DNA of 64,000 nucleotides, taken from NCBI RefSeq assembly GCF_010389155.1, contig NC_057764.1:11160001-11224000 (forward strand), given 5' to 3'. This DNA is from Erigeron canadensis. Taxonomy: Eukaryota; Streptophyta; Magnoliopsida; Asterales; Asteraceae. Under the pieces are notes generated by a model, which searched no databases, was not told the origin of the DNA, and saw only the letters and a program-made list of their open reading frames with translations. Shown one piece after another: positions 19,926 to 33,194 of this stretch. The position numbers were made by a program, and so were the translations under genes. Each line of letters starts with the position of its first letter. Position 1 is the stretch's first letter.

Positions 19926-22746
19926 ATAACAAAACTTGTCCAAATACGGTCGGCACACTCTATTTGTCAGTTTCATGCACAGTGTCGGAGCGTTAGTTAA
20001 TCCAATAGCATCACTGTAATTTTGAATCGTCCATATCTTGTCCTAAAAGCGGTTTTTGGTATGTCGTTCTCATGTATATGTAATTGATGATACCCTGAAC
20101 GTAAGTCTATCTCTGGGAACACTTTGCACCTTGGAGTTGGTCGAATAGATCATCAATCCTAAGAAGGGGATAATGAATTTTCACTGTTAACTTATTGATA
20201 CACATACGAAAGAAACCATCCTTCTTTTTGATGAATAGAACAAGTGCTCCCTATGGTGACTGACTACGTCTAATAAATCCCTTGTCTTGAAGTTCTTTTA
20301 GTTGTAAGGCCATTTCTTGTAATTCAGTCATTGCTAGTCTATAAGGGAATTTTGCTACAGGAGCTACGTTAGGAACAAGACAAATACGACAATCAAGTTG
20401 TCAAGACGGAGATAAGTCGGGTAAATCATCAGGGAAAACATCCTGATAGTCACGAACAACGGGGACATTGTTCAAGTTAACCTCTTTAACAGACGCACTC
20501 ATGACACAACCTTCAAGAGACTTAGACCTCTCGCGCTGAACTTCTAGTATCTCGCCATTAGGTAAGAATAAGAAAATGAGTTATGTAGAAAGACCTTGGC
20601 GTTGATTTCTCATAAAGCATGAAAAAGATAAAGGATTGGTAATAGTTATGACCTTTTGGAACCTAGTCTTCTGAATCAAAAGTTATAAGGGTATTCTAAT
20701 AATTTTTGCACTACATAGTATCGTCGCAACGACCAAAGACATCCAAGTCCATACCAACAATAATGTCAAAACCCCTTTTTCAAAAGGTACAAAGTAAATA
20801 ACGAAAGCATAGTCAATAAGAACTAATGTGCACAAACGAATGACCCAGTCTAGTTTAAATAGTTCTTTGTAACCATTGTACGTCAAAATATATATATGTA
20901 AGACTCAGTCTAATGTTCAATAAGGAAACGAAACTAGTCGCGACAAAACTATAATCAGCCCCCGAGTCAAAAGAACAGTAGCATAATTAAAGATCATTCA
21001 GAAGAAAGTTCCTATAGCACAATCGAATCGTCACGAGTCTCTATTGCATTTTGTACGTAAGTACGAACTCTAGCAGCTTGAAATTGATTGCCTCTATTTG
21101 ACGAGTCCAGCAATCTATAGCTGATTAGGATGAACGTCCACTTGAACCTGCAGCGCAACATACTGAACCAACTCATCAATCATAGCCTCAGATCTCCATA
21201 TAGTCGCTTCTAGAGTAGGCGGGTGAACAACAGCCATAGCCGACCTAACCTGTGGGATCATCCTACGAGGATACTTTTCAATGCCTTTACTCTTGGAATT
21301 ACCAAATGTACAACAAGCCTTGACAATTCATTGAGACGTGTAGCGTAACCAACATGATCAACACCAATCATCTTATGCTCCAAAAGTTTTTGATATAACT
21401 TTATCAGTTCAGTTGCCGTACAAAACTTTCTCGTCAACAACTCCTAAAAATTTTTACAAGACATCGCCTCAGTCACTACTCGGCCTCTAACTCGACACTA
21501 ACTATTCCACCAAGATAGCACATCCAAGGTAAAGAAATTTGTCACATACCTCACCCTCTAACCAATACACATCCACTAATGCCAATCACAGCTTCCATCT
21601 ATTTAACCATTGAATAAACTTGAGTACTCCACCCTTGCCATCATAATTTCGCACACCACAATCCTTGAATTTTTGTAAGTAAAACATCTGTCACTACTTC
21701 TAGGCTCTTTTTGTGCATTTCAATTACGCATTTTCTCGTCAGCGTCTTCATAGTATTCACCAATCTCCTGTATCACTGTTTCCTCATACTGCACATCCTC
21801 TGCTTCATTAAAAGTCGGCCCTTCATTCGTCGCATTTTTGGTATCTCGTGCAAGGACAACATTGACGACTTCAATAATCACGTGGATCGCCTCCGTTCGA
21901 AGTAGCTCTCGTCTCATCGCTATTACACACACGTTAGTATACCTCTTAAACGTTAGACGAGAAGAAGCGCTCGAAAAGGTCAATGTCTATGTTACATACT
22001 ACACTCAGAAAGCTCTCTCGTCTTATGGTCTAAGGGATGCTATCTAGATCTTAAATGGTCTAGGGGATGCTATCCAGAAACTAAACTAGTCATGCAGTTC
22101 ATGTCAATGCAATACATATATATATACTACTAATATATAATCCTAAATCGCAGTTAAAATGTGGTCCGAATCTAACACCTACATCCATTGCACTAGTGGT
22201 GTATGTATACAGGGTGTACCAGCGGCTAACCATCCACACTCCTAGTACATCTAATGCAAGGTCGGATTACGGTACTGGTATGCTCTCTAGGTATTGGTCG
22301 GGTATGTATACAGGGTGTACCAGCGACTAACCCTCCACCTAACCATCACCCATCAAGCAGCCCAGGGTAGCTACCACACTCTCACTACAAGTGCAATCAC
22401 TGATGTCAATAACTGTCGCAAGGCATGGCGGTAATCATAGAACAGTTGATCAGGCTTTTCTATGATTATCGTTATGCGATACTAGTTAGCGCCATCACTT
22501 CATCTTGCTCTAATACACATAAATAATCACAATAACACTGAAAGCACACAGTCACCATAAGTACACAGTCACCAAATGACAGCCATAGTCAAAATAAGCA
22601 CAGAGATATTAAGTCTCAATAGAACTTGAACTCAAAATATAAGTGACGTTAGCACGTCTAGAATGCATCTATAATTCCTATCGTAAATGCTATACGGGGT
22701 TCTTAGGTTATAGTCTAGGTTTTTCCACCTAATTCTCTTCAACCAC
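19926..22746 (-). pseudogene. Decayed gypsy gag, protease and RT start, right piece of the older element
   Basis: This continues the old element split at 10460. Reading right to left on the - strand: a gag N-terminal relic near 21720-21983; a gag core relic at 21258-21440 (HKMIGVDHVGYATRLNELSR, comparable with [20 protein letters not shown] of the young element); a protease-region relic at 20683-20886 (ending CSAKIIRIPL); and RT relics at 19930-20350. Stops and frameshifts occur throughout. The leader at 22150-22340 keeps the 37-bp motif pair. Confidence 0.75.
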
Positions 22747-22759
22747 GGCTCTAATACCA
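22747..22759 (-). promoter_or_regulatory. Primer-binding site of the older gypsy element
   Basis: The - strand reads TGGTATTAGAGCC, one change from TGGTATCAGAGCC, next to the LTR end at 22763. Confidence 0.75.
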
Positions 22760-22762
22760 TTC

Positions 22763-25604
22763 TGTAACACCCCACCATTGGCGGAAACATAAGGTGTCAT
22801 GAAAAGTACAGCACGAGATTGAATTACATAGATACTGCTAAATGAAATAGAATATAATGAATATATTCCTGAAACATGAGTTCAAAGTCATAATAATGCT
22901 CGAACGGCTTAATACAATAAGTCTATAAACGGGTGAGTCCAAGGCATGTAGCCTTAAAGTCTGACAATAAGCAATGGAGCCTAAATCTCCGAAGTCCAGT
23001 CCTAGCATAAAAGTCTTTGTCCCTGATTAACCTGAGTACCTGAAAAGTATACTAAAACGTGTCAACACAAAGGTTGGTGAGTTCGTAGATTTTTGTCAAA
23101 AAGTCTAGTCAAGAAGGAAGTCCTTTTGTCGATCTTTTAAGTCAAAATAAGTATTTGTTCGATATATAAAGAGCAGAGTTACGCCATATAAGTCAAAGTA
23201 CACAAGTCTCAAGTCCAAGTCTCAAAGTCCAAGGTACTCAATGTACCCGAAGTACTCAAAGTCTCAATGTCTCAAAGTATAGCTTTACGGTACCTGCCTT
23301 AGTCCATAGTCTCATAGTCTCAAGTCTCCATATAAAGCACGTCAAATAAGCACAACATCAAGCACAACAACAAACACATAATCACGTCAAATGGCATAAG
23401 TAACTCTATACGCACAGGCTCAATATTAAACATAAACATAAATCGACAAAACTGATTAAAAAGAACAAATATACTTTTCACCCCAAAAACTTATAAAAAG
23501 AGGGGCTACGAAACTCACCTGAAAGCAGCACAAGCACAAATACCCTAGATGAATGAACAAGAATACGAACAGTCAAGTACATCTGAAATAAGCTCACTAT
23601 CTGTCCAAAAGTCCTACATTGTCCACAAGTCACCCAGTAAGTACTTACTTATTTGCACAAGTCCATATCCTATACTAGTGTCTTAGAAAATGCCATTATA
23701 TCTCGTCAACGTCATAATATTTAATAATAGTCTCATTTGTTCTTATAAATTGTCCAAAAGAAATACTTCTTTTAACAAAATCATATTTTAAAATCAATAT
23801 CATCGATTACTATTATACCAATGTATAATTTATTTGGTCTTTTCGAGTCCATTGATCTTTGTATTATGTATATATATATATACATATTTTCTTATTAAAT
23901 TAGTCCTTGTACATGTATTTATATATATATATAAATTGTTCATTTTAATTAATCCGTATATATATATACTTAGGTCTAATGTCCATATTAACTCCGATGT
24001 CACGTTTTATTGTTTATATCCCTTCAAGTCTTCATATGGAAAGTCTTTATGGAATATGTTAAGTCCGATAGTCATTGATTATTGTTATACCTTTACAAGG
24101 TCCATTAATCTTTATATTTATATAAAATAAATAAATAAATAAATAAATATATTCAATGTCCTTATTAAATCGATGATATATATGTTTAGGTCCATGTTAA
24201 ATTGATTCTTGTATATATATAAATATATAAGTCCATATCACTTCGATATTACCACAATTTTTGATTCAATTATAAGCACGACTCGAAATGACTAATCATA
24301 ATTAACTTTGCCCAAGAAACCTTAATTTTGACTAGAAAACATTAATTTTGACTTAATCAAATCTAAAAATCAATTTTGACTTTAACCAAAAATCCACATC
24401 AAACCAAAATAATACCTAAACTAACAACAAATCTGATTTTTGAACCCAAAATCATAATCCGGCAGATTTGACCGACGTTGACCGACGTTGACACAGCCTT
24501 GACCGGCTTTGACCGACGTTGACCGGTGGTTGACCGGCAGTTGACCAACCAAAACCATGAACAAGTCAAGATCCAAACATATTAACAACCCAAATCTAAG
24601 CTAGATCTAACCGAAAACCAATAAATTCAAACATATACCCATGGTTTTAGCAAGATTTCGGTGTATATACCTCTATGTGACTCGAAAATACAAAGAACAA
24701 GCCACAATCCACACAAGATGAATCGGATCCACAAATCTCGTATCTAAAGGTTTTCGGATTATGATTCACGGATTTCAAAGGGATTTCGGCCAAGTTTTCG
24801 GATTTATAGTTATACATAAGCATATATATCCGAAAAGTATATAAAAAAAATATAAAGATTTAGGATTCAAGAGGCTTTTTGGATATACTTTTCGAATCTA
24901 ATGAAATTGTGGACATAAACATCACGGATCTAACATAGGCTACTCAAAATCTAAAAGAAAATGATGAAAGTGAAGAAGATTATGATGATTGATGGTGGTT
25001 CGTGGTGGTTGAAAGTGGTTCGTGGCCGGATTTTTTTAGAGAGATGGAGGAGGGGCGGCTGCCCAAAGTGAGAGAGAGGAAAGGAGGAGTGTGTTGTGTG
25101 TGTGAGGAAATGAGGGGAAATGAGGGAGAATTAGGGTTTCCTAGGTTTTGTTCTTCCATTCTTACACCCTTGCTCCCTTTTGAATTTCTTTCAACATGGT
25201 TTGACCCGACAATTTAAGAAAACCCGAGACCCGTTAAAACATTTTGTCGACATATTTAAATGTAACTTTTCAATAACTTTCTAACGAATATAAACTTGTC
25301 CATATTTATTTATTAAATCTTTAATTGATTTAATTTTAAGTATTTCACATAATTTAGCATTTCCACAAGACAACTAGTATTCCTCATGTTCTCGAGTCCA
25401 CGCAAAATTTTCCTAAAGTCTAAATACTCATAAAGCCCGAATAAAACATAAGTCCACTCATTCCGTTAATAATGCCTTACAGACTAATGACTTGTACGCC
25501 CTAAAAATACATATTCTAGTTATAAGGTCGCGTACATGAACGGAAAGGCTGAAGACGGTCGGAAAAGTACTTCGGGAAGATACGCTCAGATGAGGGTTGT
25601 TACA
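22763..25604 (-). repeat. 5' LTR of the older gypsy element
   Basis: 2842 bp with + strand ends TGTAACACCCC and GGGTTGTTACA. The first 250 bp closely match the solo LTR at 30286 (shared ttggcggaaacat and aaggtgtcatgaaaagtac), so both belong to one family. It holds a TTGAC array near 24468 and AT-rich tracts at 23860-24240. No reading frame of note. Confidence 0.88.
24466..24546 (+). promoter_or_regulatory. Array of eight TTGAC (W-box core) motifs in the LTR
   Basis: Eight TTGAC cores within about 80 bp, seven of them TTGACC, in degenerate gttgaccgac units. TTGAC followed by C or T is the known WRKY-factor W-box. The spacing is about 9-12 bp. Binding is inferred from sequence only. Confidence 0.5.
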
Positions 25605-28131
25605 AAAATATATGCAGAAAAGATTTACTTTCATATTTTATCATCTTAGTTATATCTTTCTTGAATAATAACACAATATTTATTTACTTGATTTACAACA
25701 TGACTCAAAGTTTGTTTGATTTTCAATCGTTTGATTATTGTCTGAGCTTTAAACCAGCGAACGACTATACAAATTAAGATCGCCATATATTTATACCATA
25801 CCTATAAAATTCAACAGAGCATAAACTATACAAGTTCGAACCTTTCCATGCCATATTAAAAAAGATGCTAATAAACATATACTTACAGTCATACATCATG
25901 GTCTATAAACACATATTTACATAAACAATTCAATCCACTAGCAACATACTGTTTAGACGATATATTTTAAAATCCTATTGTTGTGGCTTATTTTGATTAT
26001 ATTAGAAAATTTTTATTTTAAACTTGAATGTACCTACTCATATATTCCTAACAAAATAAATATGAAAGGATATAAATATATAATAAATTAAAAAATATAT
26101 ATATAACCAAAATCTGAATGGATCCATTCGGTTTTTAAAAAACAAAACCAAACCAATTGTTCGGTTTTCAGTTTTTCAGTTCGGTTCAATCTGTTTTTGG
26201 TTTTGGTTTGGTTGTTGTTCACCCTTGATAAAATGTAATGTAATGTATCTACATCTATATATAATTAAAAGTTCTATCATGATAGTGGAAAAATTAGCGC
26301 ATTCTTAACGCTTTATCGATATGTACTTAATAGGGTTTATTATGATACTTAATAAGGTTAATGACTTAATAGAATTATTAGGGTATTGAATGCTTATCTA
26401 TCTATTTATTATAATATATATAGTTTAGTGTAGATGTATGTTGGTATTGATAATTTGGTACCCCAAATTAAATATCTAAGTAAATATAAGTTAGAAGTAT
26501 TAATATGGGCTAAGTATATATATATATATAAATAGATTAAGTCGTAAAAAAAATTGACACTAATGTATTAAGAGAATGATATAATACTAATTGAATGGTT
26601 TGTTATAACGTGTATGCTAATTAAAACGATATCACTAACATCCTTATTTTTGATAATTAAATTATTAGTGTCATAGAACATGAAATTTAAAAACTAACGT
26701 GAATATGTATAGCGTTGGTTAAGAAAGATATTAGACAGCATGTAAAGAATTTAGAATCATGGACTTTAAAAACAAATGAAGTAATGTTAAATAAATATGG
26801 AATGAATTGAATCAAAAGTTACTAAAGGATATGTATGTATGAATCAATAACTGTTAAGATAATAATAATTATTATTAGTGAAAAGAAAGAATTCAAATCG
26901 ATTGGGTGTACGTTACGACTACATGTATTCCAAATTTATGAAGCCAAATAAATATACTTTGTAACTACAATCATAAGTTCTATACAAATATTAAATCTTC
27001 TTTTAGTTTTTCTCATCTTGCACGGCTTGCGGCAGTAGACAAATTGAGCACAAAAGCAATTTTGTGTTAATTAAGTGAAACTAAATATTTGATCAAAATT
27101 GAAGAAACTTGGTAATATAAATCAAAGAGACGATCAAATTAGATAAAATCAAATCCTCTATTACTCAGCTACAATCTATTTTATAGGGTCAGATTTTGTT
27201 CCCTTTTATTCATCCATCAAACCCAACCTTAAGATATATATATAAATACACATCGATCATAAGTTTTCAGCACATCTTCACCATTGGAAACAGAAACTAC
27301 AACATCGTACGTCCCACTCTTCCGTTGACCGCAAATCCTTGATATATTGATCAGAAAGTTAGAAACAAGAGTCTATGTTTAGATCATGGGTCAGAAAGTT
27401 CGTAGCTAGATCTGCTTCGGGTTAAGCTATCACCCTTGAGTTGTTTCTTGTTCGTTTCGAGATCTATTCGAGTTCGTTTACGAGGACCATCTTTCATCCG
27501 TAGAGGTATATCGAGATCAACTCATTTAAATATCTACCTTGTGTTTATATAATAGATATAAAAAGTATACTAATAATGTACGTACGTCTTGTGGTAATCG
27601 ATCTATAATATTGATACAAACTCGCGAAACAGAAAACAAAAACTTTTCGATGATGGCATAAAACAAAAGTTCTTCTTTCAATTTAACTATAATAAGACAC
27701 AAGATGTTATATAGAAATGGATCGAGAAAAACTTGATCAATAGCTAAACGATTAATCATATTACTGTTAGTTTTCGATGTTACAAAATAATGACAACCTT
27801 TGTAACGAATTTTCCGCATACGTACATACAAGTAAGAAAGCCAGTCAGCCATATGACAAACTTTATCATTTTAATATATGTTTTAAACAAGTTATGGTTA
27901 TTAACCATATTAAAGAAAATAAAACCTATGAATCTAAATAACTAATTCTTATAGAAATTCTTAAAGTATATTGATTTTAGTTAAAATTATTTTAATGTAG
28001 ATTTTGTTTGCTAATTTTGGTGGAGTACACTGACTTTTGAAAGTTTAGACCTTTATTAAGGTACGGATATTCTAAAGGTAATTAGGAGCTTTTCGGTCCA
28101 ATATTTTCTTTCAAGACTTTTATTTGTTATA
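25605..28131. other. AT-rich non-coding DNA
   Basis: No recognisable gene. A (cggttttg)-like patch lies at 26150-26215. A possible + strand Helitron 5' end, A|TCTATATATAATTAAAAG, is at 26254, but no partner 3' end could be assigned. A less AT-rich patch at 27280-27510 is unexplained. Confidence 0.4.
27526..27852 (-). CDS. Hypothetical 108-residue frame, unrecognised
   Basis: Begins MADWLSYLYVRMRKIRYKGC and ends LYLLYKHKVDI. It has hydrophobic stretches (FLYNILCLIIVKL) but no motif I know. Composition is AT-driven (many Leu, Ile, Tyr, Lys). It may be a chance frame or a gene scrap. There is no supporting neighbour. Confidence 0.15.
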   Translation of the reverse strand: MADWLSYLYVRMRKIRYKGCHYFVTSKTNSNMINRLAIDQVFLDPFLYNILCLIIVKLKEELLFYAIIEKFLFSVSRVCINIIDRLPQDVRTLLVYFLYLLYKHKVDI

Positions 28132-29036
28132 CTAGGTCCTTTACCCATGCGATGCGCGAGATGTTATAAGTTATTGTTTAATGTAAAATTAATTCATTTG
28201 AAGTTCACATGACCTAATAAATGAAACTTCTATTTCTTATCCAAACTTAAAAAAAAAATTAATAATTGACATCAAAAAACATTTTATCATTGTAATATTT
28301 TTCTTTACTAATGAGAATTATGGAAATAATAAAATTTATGTATAGTTTTTTCGTTTTGATTATGCGTTTGCTACTAACAAAGAAAAACAAAAGAACTTAT
28401 GGTGATTTATATCTTTACTTTTGTTATGTTGATCAAAAAATAAACCTCAAGATTGCTTTAAAAAATTGATGGAAGATTGTTTCAGCATTACAATCAAGAG
28501 AAATACTTAATTGACAAACAAATTTTTACTAACAAGGTTTACAAACATATGTGGACCAATGAAAGAAGGGGAGAGAGTAAATAAAGTGAAAAGAAAAATA
28601 ACTCCATTGGTGGTTATGAATGCCACCTATGTTTGTAAACTTTGTTAGTAAAAGTTTGTTTGTTACTCTAGCATTGCTCTACAATCAATAATTAAAGTTG
28701 GCTTAATATATAAAAATGAGAGAGGCTTTGAAGGTTAAAAAAAAATTAGCTATAATTAGAAAACAAATGGTTTGTTTAAAAAAGGTTGTTTAAACCGGTT
28801 GAATTAAATGGGTGGGTTTGTTAAGGTCGCCTATTTTTAAGATGTATTTTATTTTTATTTTATCAAAAAACTTAAGGTTTGTTTGATATATAAAAAGTAA
28901 AAGATCAATATTGTGGAAAAAAAATTATGAAGATGTCACATGGATAAAATCCTATGTGGCAAATTTTTAAGATAACTTTAGATTTGCAAAAGGCTTAAAA
29001 ATGTTTGATTAACTACTCTTTTAATAATTATATAGA
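28132..29036 (-). mobile_element. Small non-autonomous Helitron, family H1
   Basis: On the - strand it starts A|TCTATATAATTATTAAAAG at 29036 and ends with a GC-rich hairpin remnant (cgcgcatcgcatggg) and CTAG at 28132, followed by T. Length 905 bp. Its first 110 bases align well with the + strand Helitron at 55571, including gccacatagg...cctatgtggca-type palindromes, which supports the end assignment. No coding sense. Confidence 0.6.
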
Positions 29037-29192
29037 TATGTATATATATTGTACGGATATTGTAGATGGTCTTAGGATCCTTCCGGTAAAATCTTTTCTC
29101 TCAAAACTTTATTTGATTAAATGTGTATTTATTTTTATAAAAGTTGCTTGTTATTTGAAAAATTAGTTGTTTGTTATCCTTTGTATAAATAT

Positions 29193-29704
29193 TGTGATAT
29201 CCCTGACTTTTGATGTACTAACGAGGTTGCCTTCAGAAATATTTATTTGGGAATCATAATATTTTATTCTTTATAGTTGTGTCAAAACCATCTCTTCAAA
29301 CCCGATTTGAGTATGGTCCCGAAAAGATGCGTTTGGTATATTACATTTGGTGCGATGATTTGTACACTAATATGTCCCTTCAATATTCGTTGGCCGAAAT
29401 AATAATACAGTCGCTTATTATAAATCATATTAATTGGCCCCAAAAGATTAATACAGTCGCATTTTGTGATTTATGATATGTCCCTCGAATATTCATTGGC
29501 CACGGAAATTAATACAGTCGCATACTATGAATCATATTAATTGGCCCGAAAATTTATAAGTGACTCTATTGAAATTTTGTAAGAATTGGGTGGATGGAGA
29601 TGTGGTTTTAAGTTAATATTTTAGAATGTCTCGAAATATATGTAATTATTATTTAATTGTCCGAAAACTAAGTTTGTCATTTGATATATTTAAGTATATA
29701 TATA
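29193..29704 (+). repeat. Probable gypsy LTR, left part, with internal sub-repeats
   Basis: Starts TGTGATATCCCTGACTTTTG, similar to plant gypsy LTR ends. From 29370 to 29560 a unit of roughly 60-80 bp (containing aatacagtcgcat and atattaattggcc) repeats about three times. The sequence at 33195-33860 may be the right part, with the TIR element at 29705-33194 inserted between. No confident right end or target duplication was found. Confidence 0.35.
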
Positions 29705-32700
29705 TAGAGGAAAGTTATTTTTAGTACAAGGGTTTAAAAAAGTACAAGGTATTTCCTCTTTTTTCTTCCTTCTTCCTTCCATCTCCGACCACCACCACCA
29801 CCACCATGATCATCTCCGACCACCACCATGATCTTCCGGCGACGGCGACCATCTTCGGCGAAAATTACACATGTGTAACTAACTTACACATGTGTAAGTA
29901 CAACTTTTTTTAACATTTTAGGGTCTAAAATTTCTAGGTTTTTTCCTTCGCGAGACAATCACCATCAGCCACCATCATCTCCGACCACCCTAACCACGGC
30001 GCCGGCGCCGGCATCAAGGGCTTCGCCCGTACCGTAGCAAACCGTCACCATCTCTTGGATCGCCGCCCATCAAATCCATACGATTCCCATATGCGTCCCT
30101 TGATGGTCAGCTTAGAACGGATGAGGGCCTTTGGCCCGTACCGTATCCACCCGAAAACGAACCTGATTCTCGCCGGAAAGTTAACTTACACATGTGTAGG
30201 ATGTAGTTATACATGTGTAAGTCTCGCCGGAGATGGTCGTCGTCGCCGGAGAATCATGGTGGTGGTCGGACATGATCATGGTGGTTGTAACACCCCACCG
30301 TTGGCGGAAACATGAGGTGTCATGAAAAGTACAACACAACATGGGATTACATAGATACTACTATATGAAATAGAATATAATGAATATATTCCCAAAACAT
30401 GAGTTCAAAGTCATGACAATGCTAGGAAAGCTTATTACAAGTACATCCATAAAAGGAATAAACCAAGGCATGCAGCCTTAGTCTGACAAAAGTAAGGAGC
30501 TCTAGTCTCCAAAGTCCAGTCCTAGCATGAAAGTCCTTATCCCTGAATAGCCTGAGTACCTGAAAAAGCATACTAAAACGTGTCAACACAAAGGTTGGTG
30601 AGTTCGTAAGTTTTAGTCAAAAAGTCTAGTCAAAGAAATAAGTCTTTTGTCGATTCTTTAAAGTCTAAACAAGTATTAGTTCAATACATAATGAGCAGAG
30701 TTACGCCATAATATGTCCAAAGTCTCATGCCTCATGTCTCATGTCTCAAAGTCTCGATGTCTCAAAGACTCAATGTCTCGAAGACTCAATGTCTCGAAGA
30801 CTCAATGTCTCAAAGTCTCAATGTCTCAAAGTCCCAATGTATCAAAGTCCGGCCTTACGGTACCTACCTTAGTCCAAGTCTCAAACTTATACAATAAGCA
30901 CGTCCAAACCATAAATCACAACAATAAACACATAAATAACACACATATAAACAAAATCAAGCACGTCAAATGGCACAAGTAACTCTATACGCACAGGCTC
31001 CGTATTGAACATAAACAAGAATCAACAAAACTGTTTGAAAAATAAGTATACTTTCCACCCCAAAACTTGTAAAAAGAGGGGCTACGAAACTCACCTGAAA
31101 GTATAATGGACGAGCACAACAAGCACAATCAAAGTCCACGACAATCAACACCTACCAATAATACATGACAAGTCACAATGAAAGTCTTTGGTCTTAAGTC
31201 TTAGCCTATTAGAAATGCCTTTAAGTGCACATGTCTTTATTTAACTTCTAAAACGACGTTTGACAAAATTCGAATAAACCGAACAAGAGTCTGGATTTGA
31301 CAACAAAGTCCTCTATTAAGTTCAAACACATTATTATATCAATACAACCTCAATTGAAATCATTTTATAGTTCAAAATAAGTTTCACTCGAATTTTAATC
31401 AAAACTAGACGAAACCGGAGATTTTAACCGAAAAGCTTATGAAACTGGAACGAGTAGAGGTTGAGCTCAACCATTCCAACTAAAGCCCCAATATGTTATT
31501 TTAAAATCTTTTATTCATATGTTAGCCAATTGGACCAAAACTACACCTTTTGAGAAAACTAGTCAAGTTTAAGAACCGAATAAGCGCGTATGGACACGAT
31601 AGGCTAATGAAATCGACTATATGAGTAGGGAAGTGGTTGAACTCGACCATGGCAGGTTTAGTTTGACCTGGAAAGATGTCAAAATGATTCTTTTCTAAGT
31701 CTTAAAGGTCCGAGAGTTAAAACAAGTCATTTCGGGTCAAACTAGGAACCTTACGAGCCATTTAAGCGACAAAAGTCAACAGAGGGTCAACCTAGACCAC
31801 CAGAGGTCGAGCTTGACCAGGTAGAGGTCGAGCTAGACCTGACTAGGTCGAGCTAGACCTGGCCAGGTTCGGATTCACACGCGATTTGAGCAAAACGAAC
31901 GATTTTGACGCGATTTTGTTAACATAACGAGATCTAAGGCTAGCCAATTCATACCCATGAGTCTTGATTGCACAAAAGTGTCACAAATCAGTACAAAAAG
32001 GGTGAAGTTCGACCGATTTCATACATCATGTGATCGACAATTGCACAACCTTAATCTTGGATACGGAATCGACTAGTTTTAGAGTCTTTTAGCCAAGTAA
32101 ATGATATCTTCAATTCTTGTAGTTGCACAAAATCCAAATTACATGAGTGCATAATGTATCAAATCAAAGCCTTAATCAAGGTTCAATTCGTTTCTTACAC
32201 ACAATTGTAACCGAAATTGCACAATCAACAATCAAAGACATGATTCGCTTAGCTTTTGATAAGAACCGAAAGAGTAAACATATATATACATATAAAAACG
32301 AATTGGAGAGATTAAGAACAGAACTTACACAAGTTTTTGATGAAGAGAATGATAATATTCACTTGTTTCTTGATCAAATATTGAAGCCTTGATTGATTGA
32401 AAGCGTTTAGAACCGAAATTGAGAGAATGATTTAAGAGAGGATTTGAAAGACAAACTCTTTTCTCTTCTTGTCTATGAAATCTGAATTTTTTTGTGAAGA
32501 AAGGGTGTTTTTCACAGAAAACCTTAGAGAGAAATCTTATGTGTGTAAAACCTTTTTGATGGAATGAAAGAACAAACTATATATAGGCATGAATATGGTG
32601 GAATTCAACCATGGTCGAACTCAACCAGGTATAACTCGACCAAGTCGACCTCAACCAGGTCGAGCTCGACCCATATCTGTAAACTAGACTCTTTTACGAA

Positions 32701-33194
32701 ATTGTGGCCGCTTGAATCGTCAAAAACGGAGTTACGGTTTGAAAGTTATGACCAAAACAAAATCAATACGTTTTTCTGTTGTCGACTCGTTTAATTAATT
32801 AAAACGACGCCATATACGGCAAAGGTAAATTATATCCGTTGATTCGCTTAATGTTTTGAAAATTCATTTTAACTTTATTTGGCATTTCTATGAGGCAACT
32901 AGTCTTCCTCAATCATTTGCTCCAAGTCTTAAAAAGTTAAAGGCACTAGTACTCAATAAACATGTCTTGTCTTATTCACACTCTAATGCATATAGTCACA
33001 CGTCTAAAGACTTAAATTGATAGTTAATGACCTTCTACAAACGGAAAAGTATAGTCAGACGAACGCTCAGGTGACGGTTGTCACAGTGGTGGTGGTGGTG
33101 GTCGGAGATGGAAGGAACAAACATGTGTAAGTTAACTTAGACATGTACTTTTTGTACTTTTTTAAATGCTTGTACTATAAATAACCTACCTATA
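29705..33194. mobile_element. TIR (Mutator-like or foldback) element carrying a solo LTR
   Basis: The left end, aggaaagttatttttagtacaa at 29708 on, matches the reverse complement of the right end (about 33145-33190: tagtacaagcatttaaaaaagtac). Terminal inverted repeats are about 45 bp. Both sides lie in TATATATA, so the target duplication is unclear. Without the 2.8-kb solo LTR the element is about 690 bp. Its inside is richer in GC, with ccaccacc/ggtggtgg tracts and several copies of the palindrome acacatgtgt. No transposase is present. Confidence 0.55.
30286..33085 (-). repeat. Solo gypsy LTR, 2.8 kb, with target duplication GTGGT
   Basis: + strand ends TGTAACACCCC and GGTTGTCACA. Target duplication GTGGT at 30281-30285 and 33086-33090. 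No internal element sequence remains, so it formed by LTR-LTR recombination. It is related to the LTR at 22763. At 30725-30850 it carries a run of (catgtctcaaagtc)-like units, and at 31795-31870 and 32600-32670 it has repeated gaccaggtcgagct motifs. Confidence 0.9.
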
